The notes below the pieces were generated by a model. It ran no database searches and had not been told where the DNA came from. It saw only the letters and a program-made list of their open reading frames with translations. Below, one piece after another: positions 27,637-37,716 of a stretch of 64,000 bases of DNA; position 1 is the first letter of the stretch, and each line of letters starts with the position of its first letter. The stretch spans positions 1-64,000 of the forward strand of contig SEFZ01000017.1 in NCBI GenBank assembly GCA_004173185.1. The letters run 5' to 3'. The position numbers and the translations under genes are program-made. Source of the stretch: Sphingomonadales bacterium (GTDB lineage: Bacteria > Pseudomonadota > Alphaproteobacteria > Sphingomonadales > Sphingomonadaceae).

Positions 27637-28112
27637 GTTCGGCGGTAAACTCCGGCGCAAGGATCCTGGTCGACGCCGACGCCTGCCCGGTGAAGGACGA
27701 GATCTACAAGGTGGCGTGGCGGCATGAAGTGCCTGTCGTCATCGTCAGCAACAGCTGGCTGCGGATCCCCCAGCATCCGCTGATCACCCGCGAGGTGGTC
27801 AGCGACAGCTTCGATGCGGCGGACGACTGGATTGCCGAACAGTCCAATGCCGCGTCGATCGTCATCACCGCCGACATTCTCCTCGCGGATCGCGCGCTGA
27901 AAGCCGGCGCGGTGGTGCTTTCGCCCACCGGCAAGCCCTTCACCACCAGCTCGATCGGCTCGGCCATCGCGACCCGCGCGATCATGGCCGATCTGCGCGC
28001 GGGCGGCGAGCAACTGGGCGGCCCCGCGCCTTTCGCCGCCACCGATCGATCGCGCTTCCTGCAAGCGCTCGATACGGCCTTGGTCGCGCTCAAGCGGCGC
28101 ACCCTTACCTAA
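27633..28112 (+). CDS. YaiI/YqxD family protein (DUF188)
   Basis: A 159-residue PIN-like fold protein of the YaiI/YqxD family: ILVDADACPVKDEIYKVA at residues ~11-28, then SNSWLRIPQHP, VITADILLADRAL and a C-terminal FAATDRSRFLQALDTA. Nuclease activity is proposed for the family but not shown. The start is the TTG at 27633, which overlaps the helicase stop codon; no ATG precedes the core. Confidence 0.85.
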   Translation: MSSAVNSGARILVDADACPVKDEIYKVAWRHEVPVVIVSNSWLRIPQHPLITREVVSDSFDAADDWIAEQSNAASIVITADILLADRALKAGAVVLSPTGKPFTTSSIGSAIATRAIMADLRAGGEQLGGPAPFAATDRSRFLQALDTALVALKRRTLT

Positions 28113-28169
28113 TTTTAGGATTACCCCGGCAAAGTCCTTCCAACGGGAAGAGGGGCGAGACTTTCGGGG

Positions 28170-30629
28170 ATGCATAACCTGCCGCTGATAGCGACAAGGC
28201 CACCGCGGCTGAGCGAAATGCCAGAGGCATTGCGCGCTGTTGAGGATGGCGGAATCTATTCCAACGGCGGGCCGGTTGTTCGCCGCTTCGAAGCCGCTTT
28301 GGTGGAGCAATGCTTTGGCGGCGAAGGCGCATGCCTCGCTATAGCCAACGCCACCCTCGGCCTGATGCTCGCCATTCGCCAGGCCCGCACCGGGCGCAGC
28401 GGCCGCTATGCGCTGATGCCTGCCTTCACCTTCGCCGCCGCCGCGCATGCCGCGATCTGGGCCGGGCTCACCCCCTTGCTCTGCGACGTGGACCCCAATG
28501 ATTGGGCCACCAGCGCCGCCGCCGAAGAAGCGCTGCTGGCGCATTATGGCGAACAGATCGCCGTTATCGTCCCCTACGACGTTTTCAACACCGGCCTCAG
28601 CCTCTCCCGCTACAGCGATTATGCCCAGCGCTACGGCGTCGGCGTGGTCATGGATGCCGCCGCCTCGCTCGGCGGGCTAGACGCAGAGGGCCGTGGCTAC
28701 GGCACCGGCGCGCCCTTCGCATCGGTTTATTCTATGCACGCGACCAAGCCTTTCGCGGTCGGCGAAGGCGGCGTGATCTACAGCGCCGACAAGGATCTGA
28801 TCGCCCAGCTGCGCAACATGCATAATTTCGGCTTCGGCGCGCCGCGCATGGCGACCGAGCTCGGCATGAACGCCAAGCTCCCCGAAGTCCTCGGCATCCT
28901 CGCCGAGGCCAAGCTCGCCGAAATCCAACAGGTCGCCACGCACCGCGCTGCGCTCGCCGCCACCTATCGCGCCGCGCTCCCCGATTTCACGTTCCAGACT
29001 GTGCATGGCCGCCGTCAGGTCAGCCAGTTCATGCCCCTGCTCCTCCCCGCTTATGCCGATCGCGAAGCCGTGATGGCCACGCTCGCTGCGCAAGGCATCG
29101 GCTCGGGCAAATATTTCAGCCCGCATCTCGCCCAGCAGCCTTTTTTCCAGCAGAGCTGCGTAATAGAGCCCACGCCAGTCTCGGATCGTATCGGCGCGCA
29201 AATCCTGTCGCTCCCGATCTCGGACGTCATGACCGCGGCCGATGTCGCGACGATCGCGGATGCACTCCAGTCCGCCTGCCGCACCCCCATCCACGCGCAA
29301 GCAAAAGCCTCCCGGATCCACCAGACCCTGCTCGTCGGCGGCGGCCCGGCCGGCACCGCGATGCTGATCTCCGCAGCCAAGCAAGACTGCCTCGCCGAAC
29401 TCGCGCAGGGCCTCGTGATCGTCGAGGGCAGCGCACGCCTGGGCGGCGGGCAGCTTGGCGGCTACGCCATCACGTCAGACAGCACCGCAGAGACCTTTCT
29501 CAGCGCGGTGAAGGACAACCCCCACCCCGAAATCGCCGCGCTGATGACGCATCCCGGCGCTACCGATATCGCCCGTTACATCGGCGCGCTCGGCGTGCCG
29601 CTGGCGCGCACCGGCCCATTCCTCGATGCGATGGGCGAGCGTGTCGCTCAGGTCGTGCGCAATAATGGCGGCACGATCCTCACCAGCCACCGCGTCGTTG
29701 AATCGCGCCGCACGCCCAATGGCCTGTGGAAATCCACGGTCCGCGACACCGTCAACGGCACCGAGCACGAGATACTCTCGCACAATCTGGTTCTGGCCAC
29801 CGGCGGCTATCAATCCCCCACCGAAGTCGCCGCCGCCCATGTCGCCGGCATGTCCCTTGGCGAACGCGCGGGGGATCGCCTCATCCTTTCCGACGATGCC
29901 CTCCGCCTTGGCGGCATCGACGCGCTTTGCGAGCGCCTCGCCGATATCCGCGCCCCGCGTATCGCCGTAATCGGCGCATCGACCAGCGCCCTCGCCACCG
30001 CGACGCTGTTGCTCAAATCCGCGATCCCGCTCGGCGCAAGCGCGTTGACGCTGCTCCACCGCGAAGCGCTCCGCCCGTTTTATCATTCGCCCGAAGCTGC
30101 GCGCGCCGATGGCTTCACCGATTTCGGCCCCGACGATATCTGCCCCGTCTCGGGCTTCGTCTATCGTCTCGCCGGCTTCCGCCTCGAAGCGCGCGAGCTC
30201 ATCCTGCGTATCCTTGGCGTCGGCGGCCGCACCGCCGATCCGCGCCTGAATACGCACCGCATAACCGGCGATGACGACGCGACCGCCGCCGCCACGCTCG
30301 ACAATGCCGATATCGTCATCGGCGCGCTCGGCTATCGCCCTCATGCCCTCCCGCTATTCGCCGCAGACGGCGGCCGCATCCCGCTCGGCGCCCACGCTCC
30401 CGGCCGGCCCCGGCTGGTCGATCAGCAGTGCCGCGTCATGGATATCGATGGCCATCCGGTGCCCGGCGCCTATGGCATCGGCCTCGCCGCCGGCTTTGTG
30501 CCATCGGGCAGGCTCGGCGGTGAAAAGAGCTTCAAGGGCAAGGCCAACGGCCTGTGGCTCTGGCAGAATGATGTCGGCCAGCTCATCGTCGGGCAGTTGC
30601 TCGATCAACGCGCGCAGGTCGCGGCATGA
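28170..30629 (+). CDS. DegT-type aminotransferase fused to FAD/NAD(P) oxidoreductase
   Basis: An 819-residue two-domain protein. Residues 1-370 form a DegT/DnrJ/EryC1/StrS PLP aminotransferase: Asp162 in VVMDAAAS should hold the pyridine nitrogen, and the Schiff-base lysine is Lys193 in HATKPFAVGEGG. These enzymes usually aminate nucleotide-linked keto sugars. Residues ~385-810 form a flavoprotein with GGGPAGTAM (390-398) for FAD, ATGG near 543, and a second dinucleotide site GASTSALAT near 602 that may bind NADPH. No break or stop lies between the halves, and both keep their key residues. It overlaps a GT2 glycosyltransferase gene by four bases, so modification of a sugar before transfer is an inference. 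The substrate is unknown. Confidence 0.85.
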   Translation: MHNLPLIATRPPRLSEMPEALRAVEDGGIYSNGGPVVRRFEAALVEQCFGGEGACLAIANATLGLMLAIRQARTGRSGRYALMPAFTFAAAAHAAIWAGLTPLLCDVDPNDWATSAAAEEALLAHYGEQIAVIVPYDVFNTGLSLSRYSDYAQRYGVGVVMDAAASLGGLDAEGRGYGTGAPFASVYSMHATKPFAVGEGGVIYSADKDLIAQLRNMHNFGFGAPRMATELGMNAKLPEVLGILAEAKLAEIQQVATHRAALAATYRAALPDFTFQTVHGRRQVSQFMPLLLPAYADREAVMATLAAQGIGSGKYFSPHLAQQPFFQQSCVIEPTPVSDRIGAQILSLPISDVMTAADVATIADALQSACRTPIHAQAKASRIHQTLLVGGGPAGTAMLISAAKQDCLAELAQGLVIVEGSARLGGGQLGGYAITSDSTAETFLSAVKDNPHPEIAALMTHPGATDIARYIGALGVPLARTGPFLDAMGERVAQVVRNNGGTILTSHRVVESRRTPNGLWKSTVRDTVNGTEHEILSHNLVLATGGYQSPTEVAAAHVAGMSLGERAGDRLILSDDALRLGGIDALCERLADIRAPRIAVIGASTSALATATLLLKSAIPLGASALTLLHREALRPFYHSPEAARADGFTDFGPDDICPVSGFVYRLAGFRLEARELILRILGVGGRTADPRLNTHRITGDDDATAAATLDNADIVIGALGYRPHALPLFAADGGRIPLGAHAPGRPRLVDQQCRVMDIDGHPVPGAYGIGLAAGFVPSGRLGGEKSFKGKANGLWLWQNDVGQLIVGQLLDQRAQVAA

Positions 30630-31678
30630 CGCCTGCGATCTCCGTCATCATGGCCGCCTATAATGGCAGTGCTTTGGTCGGCGAGACCATCGCCAGCCTC
30701 CAGGCGCAGACGCTGGCCGATTGGGAGCTGATCGTCGTCGACGATCGCTCGACGGATGACACGCTCGCGGCGCTCCGCGCTATCCACGATCCGCGCATCA
30801 CGGTCATCGCTTCCGAGGAAAATCAGGGGCCGGTCCACGCCCGCAACCGCGCCTTCGCCTCGGCGCGCGGCAAATATATCGCCGCGCTCGATCAGGACGA
30901 TCTCTGCACGCCAGACCGTTTCGCGCAACAAGCAGCCTATCTGGATGCGCATCCCGAAGTGGCGCTCGTCGCGTCCTCGGCGCTGTTGCTGATGGACGGC
31001 AAGGCCGATCCCTGGCCCGGCGAGCGACCCCTCAGCCCCGCGATGATCGATTGGCTGCTGCTCACCCAAAACCCGCTGGTCTGGTCGACCTGCATGTTCC
31101 GCGCCGATGCTGCGCGCCGCCTGATGCCCTTCACCCGGCCCGAGATCCGCTACGCCGAGGATTTCGATCTGTACCAGCGCATCCGTGCCTTTGGCGCGAT
31201 CGCGCGGATCGACGCGCCGTTGCTCCAATATCGCTGCCATGCGGGCGGAGCCTCGCAGAAATTCCGCAGCATGATGCAGGCAAGCGCCAGCGCGGTGCTG
31301 GCCGGGCGTTACGCGCCGATCTTCGGCGATGCGGCACCCGTAAAGGCCGCCTTGGTCGCGGAATATCTGATGGGCCGCGATCCGGTCCCCGATCTGGCGA
31401 CGCTAGGCCGCCTGTCGAAGATCCTCGCCCGGCTCCACGCGCATTTCGTCGCGGAGAACGACCTGCCGCCACAGTCGCGCATCGAGATTGACGGCGAATA
31501 TGCCCGTTTGTGGTGGCTGCTTGCCCGCCCGGCGCTGCGTCAGGGCAATGTCGGCCTGATCGGCGCGCTCGGCGTGCGTCCCGATGTCGTCCACATCAAT
31601 CCCGCCGATCCCGATCTGCTCGTATCCCCGCTCATCGGCCAGGCACGCGCATTCGTGCGGAGCTTCGGCGGCAGATAA
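30626..31678 (+). CDS. family 2 glycosyltransferase
   Basis: A 350-residue GT-A fold enzyme: SVIMAAYNGSALVGETIASL at the N-terminus, VVDDRSTDDT, ENQGPVHARN and the metal/nucleotide motif ALDQDD near residue 90. The EDFDLYQR motif near 180 provides the general base region. It uses a nucleotide sugar, but donor and acceptor are unknown. The start overlaps the stop of the aminotransferase-oxidoreductase fusion (ATGA), so the two proteins are probably made together. The C-terminal ~120 residues are helical and not assigned. Confidence 0.9.
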   Translation: MTPAISVIMAAYNGSALVGETIASLQAQTLADWELIVVDDRSTDDTLAALRAIHDPRITVIASEENQGPVHARNRAFASARGKYIAALDQDDLCTPDRFAQQAAYLDAHPEVALVASSALLLMDGKADPWPGERPLSPAMIDWLLLTQNPLVWSTCMFRADAARRLMPFTRPEIRYAEDFDLYQRIRAFGAIARIDAPLLQYRCHAGGASQKFRSMMQASASAVLAGRYAPIFGDAAPVKAALVAEYLMGRDPVPDLATLGRLSKILARLHAHFVAENDLPPQSRIEIDGEYARLWWLLARPALRQGNVGLIGALGVRPDVVHINPADPDLLVSPLIGQARAFVRSFGGR

Positions 31679-31681
31679 GCA

Positions 31682-31713
31682 AAGACCCGCCGCGCAGGTG
31701 CGCGACGGGTCTT
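31682..31713. terminator. stem-loop between convergent genes
   Basis: AAGACCCG...CGCGC pairs with GCGCG...CGGGTCTT around an AGGT loop, with a single mismatch. It separates the glycosyltransferase from the TonB receptor on the other strand and may serve both. Confidence 0.75.
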
Positions 31714-31759
31714 GCGTCTTGCCCGGTCGGGAGCGCTCGAAAGCGCCCCTTCCCTGATT

Positions 31760-34700
31760 TTAGAACTTGGTTTCCACGGCAACCGTGAACGAACGACCGC
31801 GCGGATCGGTAGCGCGCGGCTCCCACGAGCTGCCGGCACCGGTGTTCGAGTCATAGGTGATCGCGAAGGGCGGATCCGTGTTGAGCAGGTTACGGACGCC
31901 CATGGTCAGCTTGTAGTTCGGGCCAAGGCCCGTGTAGCTGATCGATGCGTTGTAGGTCACATAGTCCTTCACGTACCGGTTATAGTCGGGACGCGCAGCG
32001 CCGGTCGCCGAGATCTGGTAGTTGCGGTAGCCCTTGCGATAGATCTGGCTGACCGAGAAGACCACATCGTCGTTCGACCAGCTGGCGAACGCATTGTGCT
32101 TCCACTCGAGGCCCAGATCGCCTGCGAAGGTGAACACGCCGATCAGGCTGGGACCATAAGGCGACGAAGGCAGGAAGCGCTCGCGCTTCTTGAGCAGGCG
32201 CGTTCCGTCGAGGCCCAGGTTGAACTTGCCACCGAACGCATCGAGATTGCCGCGAAGCGAGACTTCGAGACCTTCGGTGCGGCGCGAACCGATATTGTCG
32301 GCGCGCAGATCGAGCAGCGTGATGATCCCGTTGGTCCGCCCGATGCGATCCGGGAAATACGACTGGTTGTTGAGCAGCTGATCGATCGTCAGCACGCCGA
32401 TCACGTTATCGACCGCGATGTTCCAATAATCGAACGATGCGGTGAAGTTGCTCATCGGCTGGAACACAACGCCCGCGCTCCACTGCTTCGACGTCTCCGG
32501 CCCGAGGTTCACGTTGCCGCCACCCAGCGAATCCGGGGTGATCGCCGCGCAAGGGCCAACACCCACGATCAGCGTGGGGCACGTGGTCGGATCGACGCGT
32601 GCGTTGCCCGGGTTTGGAGTCTGGGTCACGCCGTTGAAGATCTGGTTGAAGTTCGGCACGCGGAAGCCGGTGTTGTACGATGCACGGAACATCACGAAAT
32701 CGAAGGGCCGGAACTTGGCCGTGATCTTCGGATTGGTCGTGCTGCCAAAGCCCGAATATTCGTCGATGCGCACCGCGCCGCTGATATCCAGACCCGGCAG
32801 AAGCGGGACGAGAATTTCGCCATAAGCCGCCTTAACTTCGCGGCTCTTCGGGGTCAGCGCATTGGCGTTGTCGAACGCTGCGTTGAAGATCGCCGGCTGC
32901 CCCGTCGCTGCTGCGGCCGAGCCGTTGAAGCTATAGGTTTCCCGACGATAATCGACGCCGGCCGCCAACTGGACGTCGCCGCCCCAGACCGGGAACAGCG
33001 AGCCCGAGATCGATGCGTCCGCCTGCTTCACTTCATACTGGCCGCCATAGAGCTTGGCACCATAAGCCGAGACTGCGTTGAGGCCGGCAATTGCCGCCGC
33101 TGTCTGGTTGATCGAGAACGGGTTCAGAATGCCGCTGTTGAACAAGCCAACAATGCCCGGTGCCGAAGCGCCTGCTGCGGTGGGCGCACGTCCATCCGCG
33201 CCGCCGACGACTGCGCCGGCGATGCCTGCGGTGCTGCCGGCATTGCCTGCGACGGTGTTATTGTAGACGCCCAGATAGTGATAGCCGCTGCCGAGCGTCG
33301 AAGAGGATTCGCTCTTCGCATAGGAACCGCCAGCGCGATAATCGAAGTCAGCGAACAGCGGACCTTCTGCGCCGATGGCGGCACGGAACGTCTTGGTCTC
33401 GGTCGAATATTCGCGACGGCCGCAATCGATGCAGCGATAGCGGAAGGTGACCGGCTTGCCGTAATTGCCAACAGCGTCGACGGTGCGATCGCCCACGGCG
33501 CCGATGGCCGGGAACACGCCTGCGAGCTGATCATAGACGGTGTTGTAGGTCGATGCCGTCAGCGCGTTGAGCGGATAGGCGATCGGCAGCGTCGTGTTGT
33601 TCGCGGTATACTGGTTTTCCGAGAAGCGCTTGTCCGAGCTCGCCTTCGAGCCGGTGGCTTCGATGAAGAACTCATGCTCGCCCGCACGCGCGGTTGCGCG
33701 GCCATAATAGGTCAGCGTTTCGATCGGCTGCTGCAGGACGGCAGCACGGCCGGTGTCGTAGGCGCAGGCATAGCGTGCGCCCGGGATGTTCCACAGCGCG
33801 GAATCATAGGCCAGGCCACCATCGTACGAAGTGCAGCCTGCGCCGCCCGGCAGGTTCAGCGGGTTGATACCGCCGTTCGCCAGGATCGTCGTGCCGGGGA
33901 TGAACAGGCCGGGCCGTCCGAAATTACCGTCCAGCGCGTTGCCGGTCGCGCCGGTCGTGGTGCCGCCCAACAGGGTGCCGCCCTGGGTGATGCCGATGGC
34001 AGCCGACGCGGTCGGGTTGATCGGGAAGGCAGTCGCGTACGGCGTACCGCGCGTGTCGACCGAGAGGCCACGGTTCGGCTGGTTGCCGTTCACGAAGTCG
34101 CGGTCGCGGCCATAAAGCACGCCGTTCCAGCTCTTGGAGACGGCGCCCATGATGTTGAAGCCCTGCTCGTCGAGATCGCCGTACCCGAAGGTGCCCGAGA
34201 GGCGATAGATCGGTGCATCGCCTTCCTGGGTGATGTCGGTGAAGGCCGAGAGGCCGATGCCCTGGAAGTCCTTCTTGGTGATGAAGTTGATCACGCCGCC
34301 GATCGCGTCGGTGCCGTAGATGGCCGATGCGCCGTCCTTCAGCACTTCGACGCGCTCGATCGCTGCGAACGGGATCTGGTTCACGTCGACTGCCGAACCG
34401 GTCAGGCCATGCGCCGCGACGCGGCGGCCGTTGAGCAGCACCAGCGTTGCCGAAGCGCCCTGACCGCGAAGGTTGGCGGCCGAAAGACCATTGGTGCCGC
34501 GCTGCGCGCCCGAGGTGACGTCACCGTTCGAAGCAAGGTTGTCTGCGCCCGAACCGTTGCTGGTCAGGAACATGATCAGCTGCTCAGGGCTCGAAATGCC
34601 GTTGCGGGTCAGTTCCTGCGTCGTCACGATCTGCAGCGGCAGCGCCGAATTGTTCGGATCCTGGCGGATTCGCGAACCGGTGACGAGAATGCCCTTGCTG

Positions 34701-34846
34701 TCTTCCTCTACCGCTTCCGGCTCGGTCGTCGGCAGCTGCACGGTCGCTTCCGGAGTCGAGACCTGTGCCACTGCGGGCAGCGCGAAAGCGAGCCCGGCAA
34801 GCGCCGTTCCCGAAGCCAGAATGAGTTTGAGCGACGAAGCAGCCAT
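31760..34846 (-). CDS. TonB-dependent receptor
   Basis: A 1028-residue outer-membrane transporter. The signal peptide ends PAVAQ, a TonB-box-like GILVTGSRIRQ follows, and the plug has NLRGQGASATLVLLNGRR and RVEVLKDGASAIYGTDAIGGVINF, the large sphingomonad/Caulobacter type. The barrel is Tyr-rich and ends EPRATDPRGRSFTVAVETKF. The ATG at 34846, preceded by GGGGGA, is preferred to 34867. The neighbouring permease and peptidases suggest peptides as the ligand, which is inference only. Confidence 0.92.
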   Translation of the reverse strand: MAASSLKLILASGTALAGLAFALPAVAQVSTPEATVQLPTTEPEAVEEDSKGILVTGSRIRQDPNNSALPLQIVTTQELTRNGISSPEQLIMFLTSNGSGADNLASNGDVTSGAQRGTNGLSAANLRGQGASATLVLLNGRRVAAHGLTGSAVDVNQIPFAAIERVEVLKDGASAIYGTDAIGGVINFITKKDFQGIGLSAFTDITQEGDAPIYRLSGTFGYGDLDEQGFNIMGAVSKSWNGVLYGRDRDFVNGNQPNRGLSVDTRGTPYATAFPINPTASAAIGITQGGTLLGGTTTGATGNALDGNFGRPGLFIPGTTILANGGINPLNLPGGAGCTSYDGGLAYDSALWNIPGARYACAYDTGRAAVLQQPIETLTYYGRATARAGEHEFFIEATGSKASSDKRFSENQYTANNTTLPIAYPLNALTASTYNTVYDQLAGVFPAIGAVGDRTVDAVGNYGKPVTFRYRCIDCGRREYSTETKTFRAAIGAEGPLFADFDYRAGGSYAKSESSSTLGSGYHYLGVYNNTVAGNAGSTAGIAGAVVGGADGRAPTAAGASAPGIVGLFNSGILNPFSINQTAAAIAGLNAVSAYGAKLYGGQYEVKQADASISGSLFPVWGGDVQLAAGVDYRRETYSFNGSAAAATGQPAIFNAAFDNANALTPKSREVKAAYGEILVPLLPGLDISGAVRIDEYSGFGSTTNPKITAKFRPFDFVMFRASYNTGFRVPNFNQIFNGVTQTPNPGNARVDPTTCPTLIVGVGPCAAITPDSLGGGNVNLGPETSKQWSAGVVFQPMSNFTASFDYWNIAVDNVIGVLTIDQLLNNQSYFPDRIGRTNGIITLLDLRADNIGSRRTEGLEVSLRGNLDAFGGKFNLGLDGTRLLKKRERFLPSSPYGPSLIGVFTFAGDLGLEWKHNAFASWSNDDVVFSVSQIYRKGYRNYQISATGAARPDYNRYVKDYVTYNASISYTGLGPNYKLTMGVRNLLNTDPPFAITYDSNTGAGSSWEPRATDPRGRSFTVAVETKF

Positions 34847-35060
34847 TATTAATTCCCCCTGAAGCACGCAACTTTGGCAATGCAGACCCCCACATTAAGT
34901 AATAAAAATGTGGCACCGCATCATAGTATCTTTTCGCGAGTCCATAACCCCCGGGCATTGTCTGACGCACTCTGCCCTACAAGCGTTGCACATCGGCAAC
35001 ACTCACCAGCTTATTGACTTTACGCCGCCCTTTCCGGAGGCACGGTAGCAGCCGGAGGGA

Positions 35061-35120
35061 ATGTTCGATGCCGCTTCACCTGCCCCAAATCAGGACTATC
35101 CAGCTTGGCTGAGGCCCTGA
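35061..35120 (+). CDS. possible 19-codon upstream frame before AmpG-like gene
   Basis: GGAGGGA sits directly before the ATG at 35061 and opens a frame of 19 codons (MFDAASPAPNQDYPAWLRP) that ends at 35120, inside the beginning of the permease gene in another frame. It could be a coupling peptide, or the true 5' end of the permease gene joined by a missing base. It has no family match I know. Confidence 0.35.
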   Translation: MFDAASPAPNQDYPAWLRP

Positions 35121-36688
35121 GCGCGGCCGATCCGCACACTCTGGTTCCCCCGCCCGCGATTCCCCCCGGCATCGGGCGCATGGCGCTCTATGTGCTGCTC
35201 GGTTTCTCGGCCGGCCTTCCGTTTTACATGTTCTCGACCGTGCTCAGCGTGCGGCTCGCCGAACATGGCGTGGTGCTGGCAGTCATCGGCTTCTTCGCCT
35301 GGGTGCAGCTGCTGCCCACCTTCAAATTCCTCTGGGCACCGTTGCTCGACAAATATGACGTGCCCGGTTTCTCGCGCTTCTGGGGAAAGCGTCGCGGCTG
35401 GATCATGCTTTCCCAGCTTGGCATCTTCACGTCGATGCTGGCGATGGCCTTCACCTCGTCGGACTCCAGCCTGTGGCTCACTGCGCTCTGGGCAGTACTC
35501 CTCGCTTTCTGGACCACCACGCTCGAAGTCGCTGCCGATGCATGGCGCATCGAACTCGCCCCCACGCCACAGGAGCAAGGCCCGGTCGCTGCATCGAACC
35601 TGTGGGGATATCGTTCGGCTATGGTCGCCGCAGGTAGCGGCGCGCTCCTTTTCGCGGACGCAGCAGGCAGCATCTCGGGCACGTTGCGCAGCTTCGGGAT
35701 CGAGCCGGGCTGGACGGCATCCTATCTGCTGATCGCCGCCGCCGCCTTCATCCCCCTCCCCATCCTCGCGCTCCTCCCGCGCCAGCCGGGCTGCACCGGC
35801 GCGCGCATCCCCGCGCTGGTTGCCGGCCTCGGCGCCAGCATCGCGATCCTGGTCGCCATCATCTTTGGCACCGCAGCAATCGGCTGGCTGATCCTCAGCG
35901 CGGCATCGGGGATCGGCGTCACTGCGGATACCAATGTCCTCCCCTGGGTGCTCGGCATCGCGATGGCGCCGTTCGTTATCCTCGCCTTCCTGCTCCCCCG
36001 CATCCGCGACGCCAAGCCGACCGATCCGATCCGCGCCTCCACCGTGATCGGGCCATATGCCGATTTCTTCTGGCGCTATGGCTTCCTTGCGATCGGCGTG
36101 CTCGCCTTCGTCTCGATCTACCGGATGGGCGACGTTCTCGCGCTCAACCTCTCCAAGCCGATGATCCTCGGCCTCGGCTACACCAAGACCCAGATCGGCT
36201 GGGCGGACGGCCTCGTCGCCTTGATGTCGAGCATCATCGGCGTCGGGCTCGGCGGCTGGATGGTCACCAAATGGCGCTGGGGCGTCACCCTCAGCATCGG
36301 CGCATTCTTCGCAGCGGTGGGCAATTTCGGCTTCGTCTGGCTGGCGCACATGCCGGTCGACCAGAACACGCTCTACCTCGCCACGGCCGCCGATCAGTTC
36401 GGCAACGGCATGGCTGGCGCAGTCTTCGTCGTGTACCTCTCGATGCTGTGCAACCCGCGCTTCCCGGGTGCGCAATATGCGTTCCTCTCGGGCTTCGCCT
36501 TCCTGCTCGCGCGTCTGCTCGCGGGCACCGGCGGCTCGATCGTCAGCCAGCTCGACAAGGCCGGGTATAACGGCTTCGACATCTTCTTCCTGGCATCCGG
36601 GGTCATCAGCCTCGCTGCCTTGCTGTTCCTGCCGCTGCTGGCCAAAGCCCGCCCGCGGCCCGACGACCGGGAGCCTGTAACCGCGTGA
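35105..36688 (+). CDS. AmpG-like MFS permease
   Basis: A 527-residue inner-membrane protein with about 12-14 hydrophobic segments. LLGFSAGLPFYMFSTVLSVRLAE, IGFFAWVQLLPTFKFLWAPLLDKY, RRGWIMLSQL and DAWRIEL follow the AmpG pattern. AmpG imports anhydromuropeptides for cell-wall recycling in many bacteria. It is 30 residues or so longer than E. coli AmpG. The start is uncertain: only TTG (35105) opens the frame early, while the best ribosome site serves an ATG in another frame at 35061. It overlaps the serine hydrolase gene by four bases. Confidence 0.85.
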   Translation: MAEALSAADPHTLVPPPAIPPGIGRMALYVLLGFSAGLPFYMFSTVLSVRLAEHGVVLAVIGFFAWVQLLPTFKFLWAPLLDKYDVPGFSRFWGKRRGWIMLSQLGIFTSMLAMAFTSSDSSLWLTALWAVLLAFWTTTLEVAADAWRIELAPTPQEQGPVAASNLWGYRSAMVAAGSGALLFADAAGSISGTLRSFGIEPGWTASYLLIAAAAFIPLPILALLPRQPGCTGARIPALVAGLGASIAILVAIIFGTAAIGWLILSAASGIGVTADTNVLPWVLGIAMAPFVILAFLLPRIRDAKPTDPIRASTVIGPYADFFWRYGFLAIGVLAFVSIYRMGDVLALNLSKPMILGLGYTKTQIGWADGLVALMSSIIGVGLGGWMVTKWRWGVTLSIGAFFAAVGNFGFVWLAHMPVDQNTLYLATAADQFGNGMAGAVFVVYLSMLCNPRFPGAQYAFLSGFAFLLARLLAGTGGSIVSQLDKAGYNGFDIFFLASGVISLAALLFLPLLAKARPRPDDREPVTA

Positions 36689-37692
36689 TCGAGACTGCCT
36701 TCGCCCCCGCCGCCCAAGCGATAGCGGACGGAAAAATCCCCGGTGCCGCGCTCGGTGTCGTCCGCGCCGATGGCCAGCGCTGGAGCACCCATGCCGGTCT
36801 CGCCGCCAAGCTGCCCGAGCCGGAAACCCTCACCGCCAATCACTGGTTCGATCTCGCTTCGGTCTCGAAGGTGATCTTCACCACCACCGCGATCCTCCAG
36901 CTCGCCGATCAGGGCAAGCTCGACCTCGACCGCCCCGTCACCGACGCGATCCCCGATCTGCGCCAATATGACGTAGCGAACGCCGCCGAACGCAAGCTCA
37001 CCTTCCGCGACATGATCGCCCACCGCAGTTTCTTCCCCGCGGTCGAGCCGATCTACACCTATGGCGACGACCCCGCACGCCTGCGCGCCTTCGTTCTCCA
37101 GCGCGAATGGAAGCACGGGCCTCCGGTCTATTCGGACATCAACTTTATCATCCTCGGCATCGCGATCGAGCGGATCACCGGCAAGAGCTTGCGCGAATGG
37201 CCCCTGCCCCCCGGCCTCACCTTCGGGCCGCCACCGGGCCCCGCCGTCGCCACCGAGTTCTGCAACTGGCGCGGCCGCATCCTCAAGGGCGAAGTGCATG
37301 ACGAGAATTGCTCGGCACTCGGCGGCGACACCGGCCATGCCGGCCTGTTCGGCACGCTCACCGGCGTCCTCGATTTCGCCCAGGGCCTGCTGAACGGCAC
37401 CGGTGCCAGCCCGGCAATGCTAGATGCCATCCGCACCCGCCAATACGAACACCGCACCTGCGGCTGGGAGCGCAAATTCCCCGGCTGGTCGGGCGGTCAG
37501 GCATGCAGCGACGAGACCATCGGCCACACCGGCTTTACCGGCACCGGGCTGTGGGTCGATTTCGAACGCGGCCTCGCCTGGACATTGCTCACCAACCGCG
37601 TCCACCCCACCCGCCATTTCGACAGCGGCATATTCACGCTACGCCCCGCAACGGGCGATGCGGTAATCCAGACATGGGGCGTACTTGATTGA
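36685..37692 (+). CDS. beta-lactamase-fold serine hydrolase
   Basis: A 335-residue class C-like serine hydrolase without a strong signal peptide. It has Ser59-Val-Ser-Lys62 (SxxK), YSDIN (the YxN-type motif, with Asp in place of Asn) and a late GHTGFTGTG (HTG in place of KTG). This set fits esterase or peptidase members of the family rather than true beta-lactamases. The GTG start overlaps the AmpG-like permease stop, so the hydrolase is probably co-translated and acts on an imported peptide or muropeptide; this is inference. Confidence 0.85.
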   Translation: MIETAFAPAAQAIADGKIPGAALGVVRADGQRWSTHAGLAAKLPEPETLTANHWFDLASVSKVIFTTTAILQLADQGKLDLDRPVTDAIPDLRQYDVANAAERKLTFRDMIAHRSFFPAVEPIYTYGDDPARLRAFVLQREWKHGPPVYSDINFIILGIAIERITGKSLREWPLPPGLTFGPPPGPAVATEFCNWRGRILKGEVHDENCSALGGDTGHAGLFGTLTGVLDFAQGLLNGTGASPAMLDAIRTRQYEHRTCGWERKFPGWSGGQACSDETIGHTGFTGTGLWVDFERGLAWTLLTNRVHPTRHFDSGIFTLRPATGDAVIQTWGVLD

Positions 37693-37716
37693 TCGGGCAG
37701 ACCCAGCCCCTAACTT

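Noticed and set aside
31712..34852. Long open frame of over 1000 codons opposite the TonB receptor
   Set aside because: It mirrors the receptor in a GC-rich genome and has no domain, signal or ribosome site. Similar long shadows lie opposite the other receptors and the GH3 gene.
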